DNA of 15,445 nucleotides from an uncultured Ignavibacteriota bacterium (lineage in GTDB: Bacteria; Bacteroidota; Ignavibacteria; Tepidaquicellales; Tepidaquicellaceae), in assembly GCA_937959065.1 (NCBI GenBank), contig CALGOI010000394.1, forward strand, positions 1-15,445, written 5' to 3'. The notes beneath the pieces are model-generated. The model was not told the DNA's origin. It did no database searches and saw only the letters and a program-made list of their open reading frames with translations. Within the stretch, counting starts at the first letter, position 1; each line of letters opens with the position of its first letter. A program made the position numbers and the translations under genes. Shown here one piece after another: positions 1 to 8,732 of the stretch.

Positions 1-1151
1 AATGAACCAAGCATCATGTTGGTATCAAGAGGATTTACATAAAATGAGTGACATGAACTTGCACCGGTCACGGTAGCTATCTGTGTCCAGTTTACTCCCC
101 TGTCACCGCTTCTGTAAACTCTATTACTCTGACAAAGATAAACAACATCCCTATTCACTGTCGGTATTATCGCAAAACCATTTCCTATTCCACCTGAACC
201 TGGATTCAATACCTGACTCCAGTTATAGCTGATCGTAGTTCCACCTGTTAGATTCCAGCTTGTGCCTCCGTCGGTTGTTTTTATTACAGCATCATTTAAA
301 CTGCTGACTGCAAAACCTGTATTGGTACTTGCAAAATGTATATCAACAAGGTCTCCCATCATTGGATTTGACTCGAAATTCAAATAATCAGCTGAACCAT
401 TATTATTTCTTATAAAACCACCACCACCGCATAAATGAACATTAGATGAAGCAGTACCTGAAATACCGTTTATATCCCATACAGTCCTGGAATTAATGGA
501 TGTAAAAGTACCTGCTCCGACTTTCCTTAAAATAACTCCGTATTCGCCTGTTACAATTATTTCACCGCTGAAATATCTTACATCTGTTAGATTCCGCGTT
601 GTACCCGAAGTTTGTGACGTCCAGGATGCACCACCGTTATTTGTTATATAAATAGCACCGTTATCACCAACTACAACACCATTATCATCATCCTGAAAGT
701 GAATGGCATTCAATTTAACATTTGCTATTCCATTATTCTGAATAGTAAACCCGGGACCTCCACCAATTCCGCGAACAACAATTCCATTATCACCACATGC
801 AAATACAGTTTGAGTTCCGATAACAGCAACACCGTTTAAAGATGTTCCGGGTACTGCAATATATTTATTGAAATAAGTATAATTAGCGGAGGTATTCCTG
901 TAAATATTGCCGTCACCTCCTGCAACATAAACAATATTGTTGCTGTATGATGCTATTGAATTTAGATTTATACTTCCAATCTGGCTTTTAAGCCAAATGT
1001 TGCCGCCATTTGTCGAGATAAATACGTTTCCATTATCACCAACAGCTACTACATAATTACCGTCCGGACTGCTTACCCCATTAAATCCGGCACCATTTGA
1101 GATTCCTGGACTTACTATTATTAATAATAATAAGGTTAATAATTTTTTCAT
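1..1151 (-). CDS. Secreted YCF48/Asp-box beta-propeller protein, C-terminus beyond the window (copy 1)
   Basis: The reading frame is open from an ATG at 1151 down to the window edge, giving 383 residues of an incomplete protein. It starts with a Sec signal peptide (MKKLLTLLLLIIV, then a polar cleavage region). After that come repeated propeller blades with YCF48/BNR-like signatures such as 'VVVGDNGAIYITNNGGASW', 'KTTDGGTSW' and 'RSGDRGVNW', that is Asp-box type N/D-x-G-x-x-W turns. It is clearly paralogous to the protein at 3879-6044: both contain GGGGFIRNN, then NF-E-NPMM, then LVDIH in the same order. By that homology the missing end should carry a T9SS sorting domain, but this cannot be seen. 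It is transcribed divergently from the haem-propeller gene at 1218, with 66 bases between the two starts. No catalytic motif is visible; an exported structural, adhesive or partner-binding role is inference. Confidence 0.88.
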   Translation of the reverse strand, partial: MKKLLTLLLLIIVSPGISNGAGFNGVSSPDGNYVVAVGDNGNVFISTNGGNIWLKSQIGSINLNSIASYSNNIVYVAGGDGNIYRNTSANYTYFNKYIAVPGTSLNGVAVIGTQTVFACGDNGIVVRGIGGGPGFTIQNNGIANVKLNAIHFQDDDNGVVVGDNGAIYITNNGGASWTSQTSGTTRNLTDVRYFSGEIIVTGEYGVILRKVGAGTFTSINSRTVWDINGISGTASSNVHLCGGGGFIRNNNGSADYLNFESNPMMGDLVDIHFASTNTGFAVSSLNDAVIKTTDGGTSWNLTGGTTISYNWSQVLNPGSGGIGNGFAIIPTVNRDVVYLCQSNRVYRSGDRGVNWTQIATVTGASSCHSFYVNPLDTNMMLGS

Positions 1152-1217
1152 TTAAAATTCGTTTGTTTTATTTAAACTTTATCAGGTTCAGTTTAGTTAT
1201 TGTAATATAGATATTCA

Positions 1218-3713
1218 ATGTATCAAGACATAGACAAAATAATACATTATCATAGAGGTCGAAAGATTCTTTTAAATAGCTTACTTCTTATTCTGCTGCT
1301 ATTTTCTACAAATTCTTTTGCCGATATTAACGTTCCCATTGTTTTTGTTTCCCGTAATCACCAGGCTAATGGAAATATCAACTTCCCCTCAGCCGGATTA
1401 CTGCCGGGGATGGGTCCATTTTCACGTTTTAAGGTTGTTGGCGGTAAATTGTTGATAAGACATGCTAATGGCTCCGTTGAAACTCTTGTTGACAGTACCA
1501 CGTCATTTAACGGAGTTACTTTGATCGATGTACAACAGCCCTGTGTGCATTGGGAAGGTAACAGAATACTTTTTGCCGGTATAGAACACCCTGATAGTAA
1601 CTGGAGGATTTACCAGATAAACAGCGATGGTACAGGATTTAAGAAAATTACTACATCAAATAGAATAGTAAACTTAACTCAGTTTGGTCCGGCAGCTAAT
1701 AAATTTATTAAATACAATGATATAGACCCTATCTATACACCGGACAATAAGATCGTTTTTGCTTCGACCAGGTACCCTACACTTTCACAGTTTGGAATAA
1801 ATGCTACAAATCTCTACATAGTTGATTCTACCGGTAACAATTTATTCAGAATTACCACCGAAAGAAATGGTGCCGAGAAACCAACTATTGATCCATCTTC
1901 AGGTAAAATTATTTACGCAAGATGGTTATTGAACATTGATATGCCCAGCAATCAGACTCCAAGCGGTCTTACACGTGATATAGGAAATGCAATTCCCGGT
2001 GCGGATATTGCTAATATTTGGCAGCCTATCGTTATAAAACAGGATGGTGACGCTATTGAGTTATTCTCGGGTGACCCCAGAACAAGAACCGGAATGTTTT
2101 CATACAGACCGAGAATTACTTCAAATGGAAGACTACTGGGAATTTATTCTCCGGACAGTTCTATGACTCACACGGGAAGCAGTACCGGTATAAGATACTA
2201 TAATGACGGATTAAGCGAGGTCAATAATGTCATCGGTGTAAATCCGGGTACCCCACTATACATACAATCGCCTCCATCATACGGTACATACATGCCCCCT
2301 TATGCAACGGATCCGGTTGAACTTCCCGATGGGACTATAATGTTTTCTTATGCAACTGATGTTGAAGACCAGGATTACGGAATATACCAAATTAACTTTA
2401 ACGGAACAGGGCTTCAACAGATTATTGATTTGCCTGTAACGCTTGAGTTAAATGCCGAACCGCTTGTTTCTAAAACAGTACCTCCCATTTTACCGATTAT
2501 TGGAGATTACGATACAAATTCAGTTCCACCTACTATAAACCCAAATTCCTTCTACCAGGGAGGTGTCTTCAGGTTTGATTGTGTGAATATTTTCTCAAAT
2601 GCCCCGGTGGATGTACCCATAGATGATGCGCCGGATCTTGATCTTAATCTAAGAATTAAATTCTTTCTTAATTTCCAGCGTACCGATACTATGGGTAGAG
2701 ATGAGCCAATCCTCTTTCATGAAATGCCCGTTACATTCGGCGGTTTTATTGCTTTTGGAGATGCTCCTGCCAATGTGTCGATGTTTGAGCAGATTGTAGA
2801 CAGTAATGGGAATATTCTGGTTAACAGTAAAGGAAATATCGCGCATGTAGCCGGATTGAATTACGGAGTCAGCGGAAGCGGTACCAAATGCGTGGGATGT
2901 CATCCCGGACACACAAGGCTGGAATTAAAGCCGTCAATTACTGAAAATAGCTTCACCAATGTTTCCACTTCAGCTGATGTTATTCAAAGCAGCTTTCTTT
3001 CTAACGGAAGTGATTATAAAGGTGAAAATGTCGTCGACAGGAAAGCACGTAATACTAATCTAAATGTAAATTGGATTGCCGGCAATAACACAAATAATGA
3101 ATTCGTTGAACTTAAATGGAATGTCTTAATTGAACCTAAGGAGCTATATCTCTATAATATCCTTCCTAATCCCGGCAATAATACTAACATCCAGGTTCAG
3201 GACTGTGAAGTATTCTTTTATAAGGATTCTAACCAGGTTGGACATATTGCATCCACAGGACCTTTGAGTTCGGACGGCTCATTGATACCTGTTGATTCTA
3301 ATACCGTTATCAACAGATTGAAAGTTATTATAAAGAGTTTTACCGGGACGATAAACAATCTAAATCTACCCGGACTGGCTGAAGTTGAAACGATCGCAAG
3401 AATAAGTTTCGATAACCAGGTTGGAATCGACCCAATTAGCAATACACCGTCTTCATTCAGCCTTTCACAGAATTATCCGAACCCTTTTAACCCTGTTACC
3501 AGGATTAACTTCTCTGTACCAAAGAAAACACACGTATCTCTTAAAGTTTATGACATAAATGGAAGGGAAATATCAACACTGGTTGAAGGGTCTATCTCGG
3601 CAGGAAACAGCAGCGTGATATTCAACGGCTCACGATTTGCCTCAGGTGTTTACTTTTACAGGATAATCGCAGGCGATTTCACCGAAACCAAAAAGATGCT
3701 GTTGATTAAATGA
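1218..3713 (+). CDS. T9SS-exported monohaem c-type beta-propeller protein, HzsA-related, with discoidin-like domain (copy 1)
   Basis: The 831-residue protein has a basic N-terminus (RGRK near residue 15) and a hydrophobic Sec signal ending around 'TNSFA'. A TolB/PD40-like propeller follows (about 40-430), with blades such as 'ILFAGIEHPDSNWRIYQIN' and 'IVFAST', and a conserved MPPYATDPVELPDG segment. A single c-type haem motif, Cys558-Val-Gly-Cys561-His562, sits at the end of a beta domain. A galactose-binding/discoidin (F5/8C)-like domain covers about 583-735, ending GLAEVE, and a T9SS type A tail covers 748-831. The propeller-then-CxGCH plan resembles HzsA-related proteins (hydrazine synthase alpha family), but that enzyme has further haems and partner subunits that are absent here. 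Haem attachment should occur in the periplasm before T9SS export. The only plausible start is the ATG at 1218, because the TTG at 1200 is followed at once by a stop; no Shine-Dalgarno is evident. Family assignment is moderate; the haem site and export signals are clear. Confidence 0.9.
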   Translation: MYQDIDKIIHYHRGRKILLNSLLLILLLFSTNSFADINVPIVFVSRNHQANGNINFPSAGLLPGMGPFSRFKVVGGKLLIRHANGSVETLVDSTTSFNGVTLIDVQQPCVHWEGNRILFAGIEHPDSNWRIYQINSDGTGFKKITTSNRIVNLTQFGPAANKFIKYNDIDPIYTPDNKIVFASTRYPTLSQFGINATNLYIVDSTGNNLFRITTERNGAEKPTIDPSSGKIIYARWLLNIDMPSNQTPSGLTRDIGNAIPGADIANIWQPIVIKQDGDAIELFSGDPRTRTGMFSYRPRITSNGRLLGIYSPDSSMTHTGSSTGIRYYNDGLSEVNNVIGVNPGTPLYIQSPPSYGTYMPPYATDPVELPDGTIMFSYATDVEDQDYGIYQINFNGTGLQQIIDLPVTLELNAEPLVSKTVPPILPIIGDYDTNSVPPTINPNSFYQGGVFRFDCVNIFSNAPVDVPIDDAPDLDLNLRIKFFLNFQRTDTMGRDEPILFHEMPVTFGGFIAFGDAPANVSMFEQIVDSNGNILVNSKGNIAHVAGLNYGVSGSGTKCVGCHPGHTRLELKPSITENSFTNVSTSADVIQSSFLSNGSDYKGENVVDRKARNTNLNVNWIAGNNTNNEFVELKWNVLIEPKELYLYNILPNPGNNTNIQVQDCEVFFYKDSNQVGHIASTGPLSSDGSLIPVDSNTVINRLKVIIKSFTGTINNLNLPGLAEVETIARISFDNQVGIDPISNTPSSFSLSQNYPNPFNPVTRINFSVPKKTHVSLKVYDINGREISTLVEGSISAGNSSVIFNGSRFASGVYFYRIIAGDFTETKKMLLIK

Positions 3714-3810
3714 TAATGTATTATCAGCCCCGTCTTCAGCGGCGGTTATTTATAAAATGACAATGTATAGGTAATCCCGCTTCAGCGGCGGCTGCTCATT
3801 AAAATGATAA
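3710..3810. repeat. 47-nt imperfect tandem repeat, about 2.2 copies
   Basis: The tetramer ATGA at 3710, 3757 and 3804 marks units exactly 47 bases apart. Copies 1 and 2 share ATGAYAATGTAT at the start, CTTCAGCGGCGG in the middle (3734-3745 and 3780-3791) and an AT-rich TxxxAAA end. The third unit is only its first ten or so bases. The array begins inside the stop codon region of the upstream haem-propeller gene. Copy 2 can fold CCGC-TTCA-GCGG (3777-3788), and copy 1 has a weaker equivalent with a G-T pair. Confidence 0.75.
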
Positions 3811-3822
3811 TACCTGAATAAA

Positions 3823-3859
3823 AAAAATCCACGCACACAATCTGCATACGTGGATTTTT
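3823..3859. terminator. Bidirectional rho-independent terminator between convergent genes
   Basis: A perfect 11-bp inverted repeat (AAAAATCCACG at 3823-3833, CGTGGATTTTT at 3849-3859) encloses a 15-base loop. A-rich DNA lies on the left and T-rich on the right, so it can terminate both the plus-strand gene ending at 3713 and the minus-strand gene ending at 3879. Confidence 0.85.
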
Positions 3860-3878
3860 GTAAAACTATTCTTTCTAA

Positions 3879-6044
3879 TTACTTCACTAATATCATTTTC
3901 TTTGTAAAGCTCTTACCATCAACATCGAGCTTGTAAAAGTAAATTCCTGACGCAAGTTCTGAACCGTTAAATTCTACTTCATATGAACCTGCATTCTTTA
4001 CACCGTTTACTATCTCGTTTACTACCCTTCCAAGTTGATCATATACTACCAATTTGACATTGCTCTTTACAGGAATGTCGTATCTGATCTTCGTTGATGG
4101 GTTGAATGGGTTTGGATAGTTCTGTGAAAGATCAAAATCTGAAGGAATGCCTGTATTTAATGTTATCTCCTCAACTGAAGTGATGACATCGTAAGATACC
4201 CTGAATTTATATACCGAACTTCCTGCCTGGCCAAGGATTAATCCCTTTTCAGGAAGTAACATGAAACCGCCTGATCCGCTCAGTCCTGAAGACAATGAAC
4301 TCCATGATGTTCCGCCGTTTAAAGTCCAGGTAGAATAACCTGATGACCAGCTTCCGCTCATATAAACATTTGGATCTTCTTCACAGAAGTTTGCTCCCCA
4401 GCCTGAGTGACTGGTTGAATGACTGAAAGCCCAGTTATCTCCGCCGTTTGTTGATTTATATATACTGGTTCCTGACCAGTTTGTTGCCATCATAAGATTT
4501 GGATTGAACTGGGTGTTTGCAAGTGCTGGAATTTCACTGCTTGAGGTATTTGTCCATACTTTTGTCCAGTTGACTCCGCCGTTTACTGATTTCCAGATTT
4601 CACCCTGACCGCTTCCTGTCACACCGTCTGCTACAAAAACCGTGTTTGGACTGTCCCATCCACAGATAAGATCACAAGGACTCCTAAAAGGATGTGATGA
4701 TATTTGTGTGAATGATGCACCATTATTTGTTGATTTCCATACACCGCCATCGTCCGGAGCGAAATAGAATACTCCGGGAGTCTTTGGATCCATTTCTAAT
4801 GGCTGTCCGTAGTTACTGAACTCATCTGAGATGATCTCCTGCCAGGTTGAACCATAGTTTGAAGTTCTCATTACTTTGTCAGGAGTAGCATCAGTTGCGA
4901 CAAGCCAAACATTAGTGTCCTGTGCGCTTACAAAAAATGAGTGCGGTTGATTACCCGCTGAAATAGTAGATATCTGTGTCCATGATTCGCCTTTATCTCT
5001 GCTTACATATACTTTATTTCCTGAAGCTATAAAATATGTGTTATTATCATAAGGATGTCTGCATATATTCATACCAAGCATGCTTCCTAACGAACTTCCT
5101 TCGTTGGTCCAGCTGTAAGTTGGTGTAACTCCTCCGGCAAAACTCCATGTAGTTCCGCCGTTATTTGTTACAAGTATAGCCTTTGTCAGGCTGCTGACTG
5201 CATAACCTTTGTTCGCGTCAAAATAATGAATATCAACAAGGTTTGACATCATCGGGTTTGCTTCAAAATTCAAGAATTCCGTGCTTCCGATGTTATTTCT
5301 GATGAAACCGCCGCCGCCTGCAATCCTGACGTTAGATATTGATGTACCTGTTATTCCTCTTATATCTGAACGGGTTCTCGTATTCACTGTTGTGTATCCT
5401 GAACCGGTTGGACGGATAAATAATGTACCATATTCACCTGATACAACATAACCATCACTAAAATACTCGACGTCCAGTAGGTTTCTGGTTGTCCCGGCTG
5501 ACGCAGAACTCCATGTCGAGCCTCCGTTTGTTGTTATATATATATTCCCATTATTTCCTACTACTACTCCGTTGTTTGCGTCTTTAAAGCTGACTGAATT
5601 AAGATTGACTCCTGGAAGACCTGAACTGCTTGATGTCCAGTTTACTCCTCCGTTGATTGTCTTATACAGTACACCGCCATTGCCGCATGTAAAACCCGTA
5701 TTATCGTTGATAAACGTAATGCCGTTTAGAGTGTTTGATGTGCCGGTATTGTATGGTGTTATTGAAAAAGCTTCTTTGGTAGTTGTAAATATTTTCCCTG
5801 CTTCTCCGCAAATCCAAACTGAATTACCTACATAACATATGTCGTTGTAATCATCTGTACCGGTATTCAGTTGAGCAAATGAACTGCCTGAATTGCTCGA
5901 TCTGAAAATTAATCCATTATCCCCCACTGCTATTACATAGATCCCGTCAGGTGAAACTACCCTGTGAAAACCGGTCTGTGCAAACGAGTTTTCGGAAACT
6001 ACTATAGCAGCAATAAAAAACAAAGCAATAAGTATTTTCTTCAT
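3879..6044 (-). CDS. T9SS-exported YCF48/Asp-box (sortilin-like) beta-propeller protein (copy 2)
   Basis: The 721-residue protein starts with a Sec signal peptide (MKKILIALFFIAAIVV, cleavage probably near SFA-Q). Residues from about 25 to 620 are a run of beta-propeller blades with YCF48/BNR signatures, for example 'VVVGNNGNIYITTNGGSTW', 'SRDKGESW', 'NGGVNW' and 'NGGDNW'. The second half ('MRTSNYGSTW', 'WKSTNNGASF') resembles sortilin/VPS10-type exo-propellers. Residues 637-721 form a T9SS type A sorting domain (NYPNPFNP, ASGIYFY, KKMILVK). The ATG at 6044 is supported by the signal peptide starting immediately. It diverges from the haem-propeller gene at 6201, with 156 bases between, and converges on the gene ending at 3713. 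It is a full-length paralogue of the fragment at 1-1151. No catalytic residues are evident; databases would probably name it only by its sorting domain. Confidence 0.93.
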   Translation of the reverse strand: MKKILIALFFIAAIVVSENSFAQTGFHRVVSPDGIYVIAVGDNGLIFRSSNSGSSFAQLNTGTDDYNDICYVGNSVWICGEAGKIFTTTKEAFSITPYNTGTSNTLNGITFINDNTGFTCGNGGVLYKTINGGVNWTSSSSGLPGVNLNSVSFKDANNGVVVGNNGNIYITTNGGSTWSSASAGTTRNLLDVEYFSDGYVVSGEYGTLFIRPTGSGYTTVNTRTRSDIRGITGTSISNVRIAGGGGFIRNNIGSTEFLNFEANPMMSNLVDIHYFDANKGYAVSSLTKAILVTNNGGTTWSFAGGVTPTYSWTNEGSSLGSMLGMNICRHPYDNNTYFIASGNKVYVSRDKGESWTQISTISAGNQPHSFFVSAQDTNVWLVATDATPDKVMRTSNYGSTWQEIISDEFSNYGQPLEMDPKTPGVFYFAPDDGGVWKSTNNGASFTQISSHPFRSPCDLICGWDSPNTVFVADGVTGSGQGEIWKSVNGGVNWTKVWTNTSSSEIPALANTQFNPNLMMATNWSGTSIYKSTNGGDNWAFSHSTSHSGWGANFCEEDPNVYMSGSWSSGYSTWTLNGGTSWSSLSSGLSGSGGFMLLPEKGLILGQAGSSVYKFRVSYDVITSVEEITLNTGIPSDFDLSQNYPNPFNPSTKIRYDIPVKSNVKLVVYDQLGRVVNEIVNGVKNAGSYEVEFNGSELASGIYFYKLDVDGKSFTKKMILVK

Positions 6045-6165
6045 TATGCTTTTGTTAATAGTTAGTTAATATATCATATAAATTAGCTTAATTCTGTATT
6101 ATAAACAATAAGAAAAGCATTTTTGGGATTTTTATTGATTTATTTTTAGAGTAAATTTTAATTGA

Positions 6166-6201
6166 ATGAATATTGTTAGTAAAATGAATTTAATTTATTG
6201 A
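6166..6201 (+). other. Possible 11-codon leader ORF overlapping the next start (TGATG)
   Basis: An ATG at 6166 opens the peptide MNIVSKMNLIY. Its TGA stop (6199-6201) shares its last base with the ATG at 6201 of the haem-propeller gene, a geometry compatible with translational coupling. The sequence is very AT-rich, so chance is a strong alternative, and no ribosome binding site supports it. Confidence 0.2.
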
Positions 6202-8711
6202 TGGGAAAATATTTACCTAAATACAAAGTATTATTTATATTACTTGTTACATCAATTGGTGTTATTTACTTTTCCGGTTTTGATGGCAATAAAAGTACGG
6301 CATTTACAAGCACAAACTCAGGATTGACTGATCCAATTGTTTTTGTTTCCAGGAATCTGCAGCAAAATGGTAATTTGAATTTTCCTCAAGCAGGTTTGAT
6401 ACCCGGTATGGGTCCATTCTCAAGGTTTAGCAAGGTAGGTGGAAGATTATTAATTAGGGAAGCAAACGGCAATATTATAACGCTTGTTGATTCAACTATG
6501 AATTTTAACGGTATTTCTATCTATGATGTCCAGCAGCCATGTGTTCACTGGTCGGGTACTAAAATACTTTTCGCAGGTGTCGAACATCCTGACAGCAGCT
6601 GGAGAATTTACGAGATAAATACTAATGGGACGGGTTTTAGGAAGGTTACCCATACAGACAGGGTAATTAATCTTTCACAGTTCGGTCCTGCCGCCTTCAG
6701 ATTTCAAAAATATGACGACATTGATCCTGTATATGCTCCGGATGACAATATTATTTTTGCGTCAACAAGATTCCCCTCTTTATCACTTGTAGGTGCTCAT
6801 AATACGACAAATCTTTTCCTTCTGTATAACGATACGGCTATTTACAGAATGACCACCGAAAGAAACAGCGCTGAAAAACCCACTATAGATCCCACAAACG
6901 GACTGGTTATATATTCACGCTGGTTGGTAAATATCGATATGCCGACTCATCAAAATCCAACCGGGTTAACTCGGGATTCCGCTCAGTCATTGTTACAGGA
7001 TATTGGTAATACATGGCAGACTGGCATGATTAAAAATGACGGCGATATATTAAGACTGCAAACCGGCGATCCGACTAATAGAAAAGCTCTGTATCTTTAC
7101 AGGCCGAGGATAATGCATAATGGTGACTTGCTTGGGGTCTTCACCCCGGATATTAGCATGACTTATACTTCAGGCAGTAATGGTATTAGACATTATGACC
7201 TCGGACTATCTGAATACGATCATATTATTGGAAGTGATACTGCAACTCCATTGTATCAGTCATCTCCGCCATCTTATGGGACCCTGATGCCGCCTTATGC
7301 GACTGATCCCGTTGAGCTGCCTAATGGCAAAATTATGCTTTCATATGCTACAGGAGTCGAATCATTGGATTACGGTATTTATTCATGTAACCTTGATGGC
7401 ACCGGATTGATACAAATAGTTGACCTGCCTGGTACACTTGAGCTTAATGCTGAAGTCATAAACGTCAAACCTGTTCCACCGCAGCCTAACTACCTGCTGA
7501 CTTTCGACCAAAATAATGTTCCGCCAACAGCAGACCCAAATACATTTTATCAGGGTGGATTATTTCGCTTTGATTGTTTGAATGTTTTTGCAAATGCCCC
7601 GGTAGATACACCTATTGGAAATGCACCGCCTATAACAACTAATGCCAAAATTAGGTTCTTTCTGCAGTTCCAGCGACAGGACCCTCAAGGAAAAGATGCC
7701 CCTATATTATTCCGGGAAACTGCTGTAGATTACGACGGTAAAGTTGTTCAAGGTGATATTCCTGCTAATGTTTCAATGTTCGAACAAATTACCGACAGCA
7801 ATGGGAATGTATTGGTTAATAACAAAGGAAATGTTGCGCACGTTACCGGGATGAACTTTGGGACGGATGGCTCCGGAACTAAATGTGTTGGTTGTCACGC
7901 AGGACATACATTAATAAAAGTCCCTGTCAGTATCTCTGAAGGACAGTTTACTAATGTATCTACATCTGCTTCTGTTACAGAAAGCAGTTACCTGACATCA
8001 GGACCTGATGAATTCAAAGGCGAAAACGCGGTCGATAGAAAAGCAAGAAACCGGGATCTTAAAGTAAACTGGATTGCCGGAAATAACTCCCCTAATCAGT
8101 ATCTGGATCTTGAATGGGATATTTATATAGATATAAGAAAATTGAGATTGTATAATATTCTTCCAAACGCATCTAATAATACTAATATTCAGGTGCAGGA
8201 TTGCGAAATATTTCTTTATTACGATTCGTTAATGGTTGATCATATTGCTTCCACCGGTCCCCTATCGACCGATGGTTTGGAAATACCGTTTTCTAATCCA
8301 GTTACTGTAAACAGTATGAGAGTTATAATTAAAAATTATACCGGTACTGTCAATAACATGGATCTGCCAGGGCTGGCTGAAGTTGAAGTAGATGCTCGTA
8401 TTGGTTTGGCTAACTATGTAGGAATTGACCCTGTCGCGGGTGTTCCTTCTACTTTCAAACTCGAACAAAATTATCCGAATCCTTTTAATCCACTTACTAC
8501 AATAAGGTTTTCAATACCCAAAAAATCTCATGTTTCAATGAAGGTCTATGACATTAACGGTAAAGAAATTGAAACTTTGATCGAAGGAAGTATAGACGCT
8601 GGCAATAGCAGTATTGTCTTTAATGGCTCAAGGTTTGCATCAGGTGTGTATTTCTATAGGATAACTGCCGGAGATTTTGTGGAAACCAAAAAGATGGTGC
8701 TCATTAAATAA
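6201..8711 (+). CDS. T9SS-exported monohaem c-type beta-propeller protein, HzsA-related, with discoidin-like domain (copy 2)
   Basis: The protein has 836 residues from the ATG at 6201; a TTG one codon earlier (6198) is a less likely start. A hydrophobic Sec segment (VLFILLVTSIGVIYF, about 10-24) precedes a TolB/PD40-like propeller (about 43-435) containing MPPYATDPVELPNG. One c-type haem motif is present, Cys562-Val-Gly-Cys565-His566. A discoidin-like domain (about 588-740, ending GLAEVE) and a T9SS type A tail (753-836) follow. It is collinear with the gene at 1218-3713 and very similar; for example, a 32-residue stretch near the mature N-terminus (PIVFVSRN to GPFSRF) differs at five positions. 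Cysteines outside the haem site (QQPC-VHW, FRFDC, VQDCE) are shared by both copies and may form disulfides or be structural. The HzsA-related assignment is by architecture; the substrate and redox partner are unknown. The gene converges on pntB with a 21-base gap. Confidence 0.9.
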   Translation: MGKYLPKYKVLFILLVTSIGVIYFSGFDGNKSTAFTSTNSGLTDPIVFVSRNLQQNGNLNFPQAGLIPGMGPFSRFSKVGGRLLIREANGNIITLVDSTMNFNGISIYDVQQPCVHWSGTKILFAGVEHPDSSWRIYEINTNGTGFRKVTHTDRVINLSQFGPAAFRFQKYDDIDPVYAPDDNIIFASTRFPSLSLVGAHNTTNLFLLYNDTAIYRMTTERNSAEKPTIDPTNGLVIYSRWLVNIDMPTHQNPTGLTRDSAQSLLQDIGNTWQTGMIKNDGDILRLQTGDPTNRKALYLYRPRIMHNGDLLGVFTPDISMTYTSGSNGIRHYDLGLSEYDHIIGSDTATPLYQSSPPSYGTLMPPYATDPVELPNGKIMLSYATGVESLDYGIYSCNLDGTGLIQIVDLPGTLELNAEVINVKPVPPQPNYLLTFDQNNVPPTADPNTFYQGGLFRFDCLNVFANAPVDTPIGNAPPITTNAKIRFFLQFQRQDPQGKDAPILFRETAVDYDGKVVQGDIPANVSMFEQITDSNGNVLVNNKGNVAHVTGMNFGTDGSGTKCVGCHAGHTLIKVPVSISEGQFTNVSTSASVTESSYLTSGPDEFKGENAVDRKARNRDLKVNWIAGNNSPNQYLDLEWDIYIDIRKLRLYNILPNASNNTNIQVQDCEIFLYYDSLMVDHIASTGPLSTDGLEIPFSNPVTVNSMRVIIKNYTGTVNNMDLPGLAEVEVDARIGLANYVGIDPVAGVPSTFKLEQNYPNPFNPLTTIRFSIPKKSHVSMKVYDINGKEIETLIEGSIDAGNSSIVFNGSRFASGVYFYRITAGDFVETKKMVLIK

Positions 8712-8732
8712 CAACATACCTTAAAATTAAAA

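Noticed and set aside
6198..6200. TTG as start of the copy 2 haem-propeller gene
   Set aside because: An ATG follows directly at 6201 and adds or removes only one residue; ATG is the more likely initiator.
1218..8711. True hydrazine synthase / anammox locus
   Set aside because: Only the HzsA-like propeller plus one CxxCH is seen. There are no hydrazine synthase beta or gamma subunits, no second haem motif, and the genes carry T9SS tails. The resemblance is at family level only.
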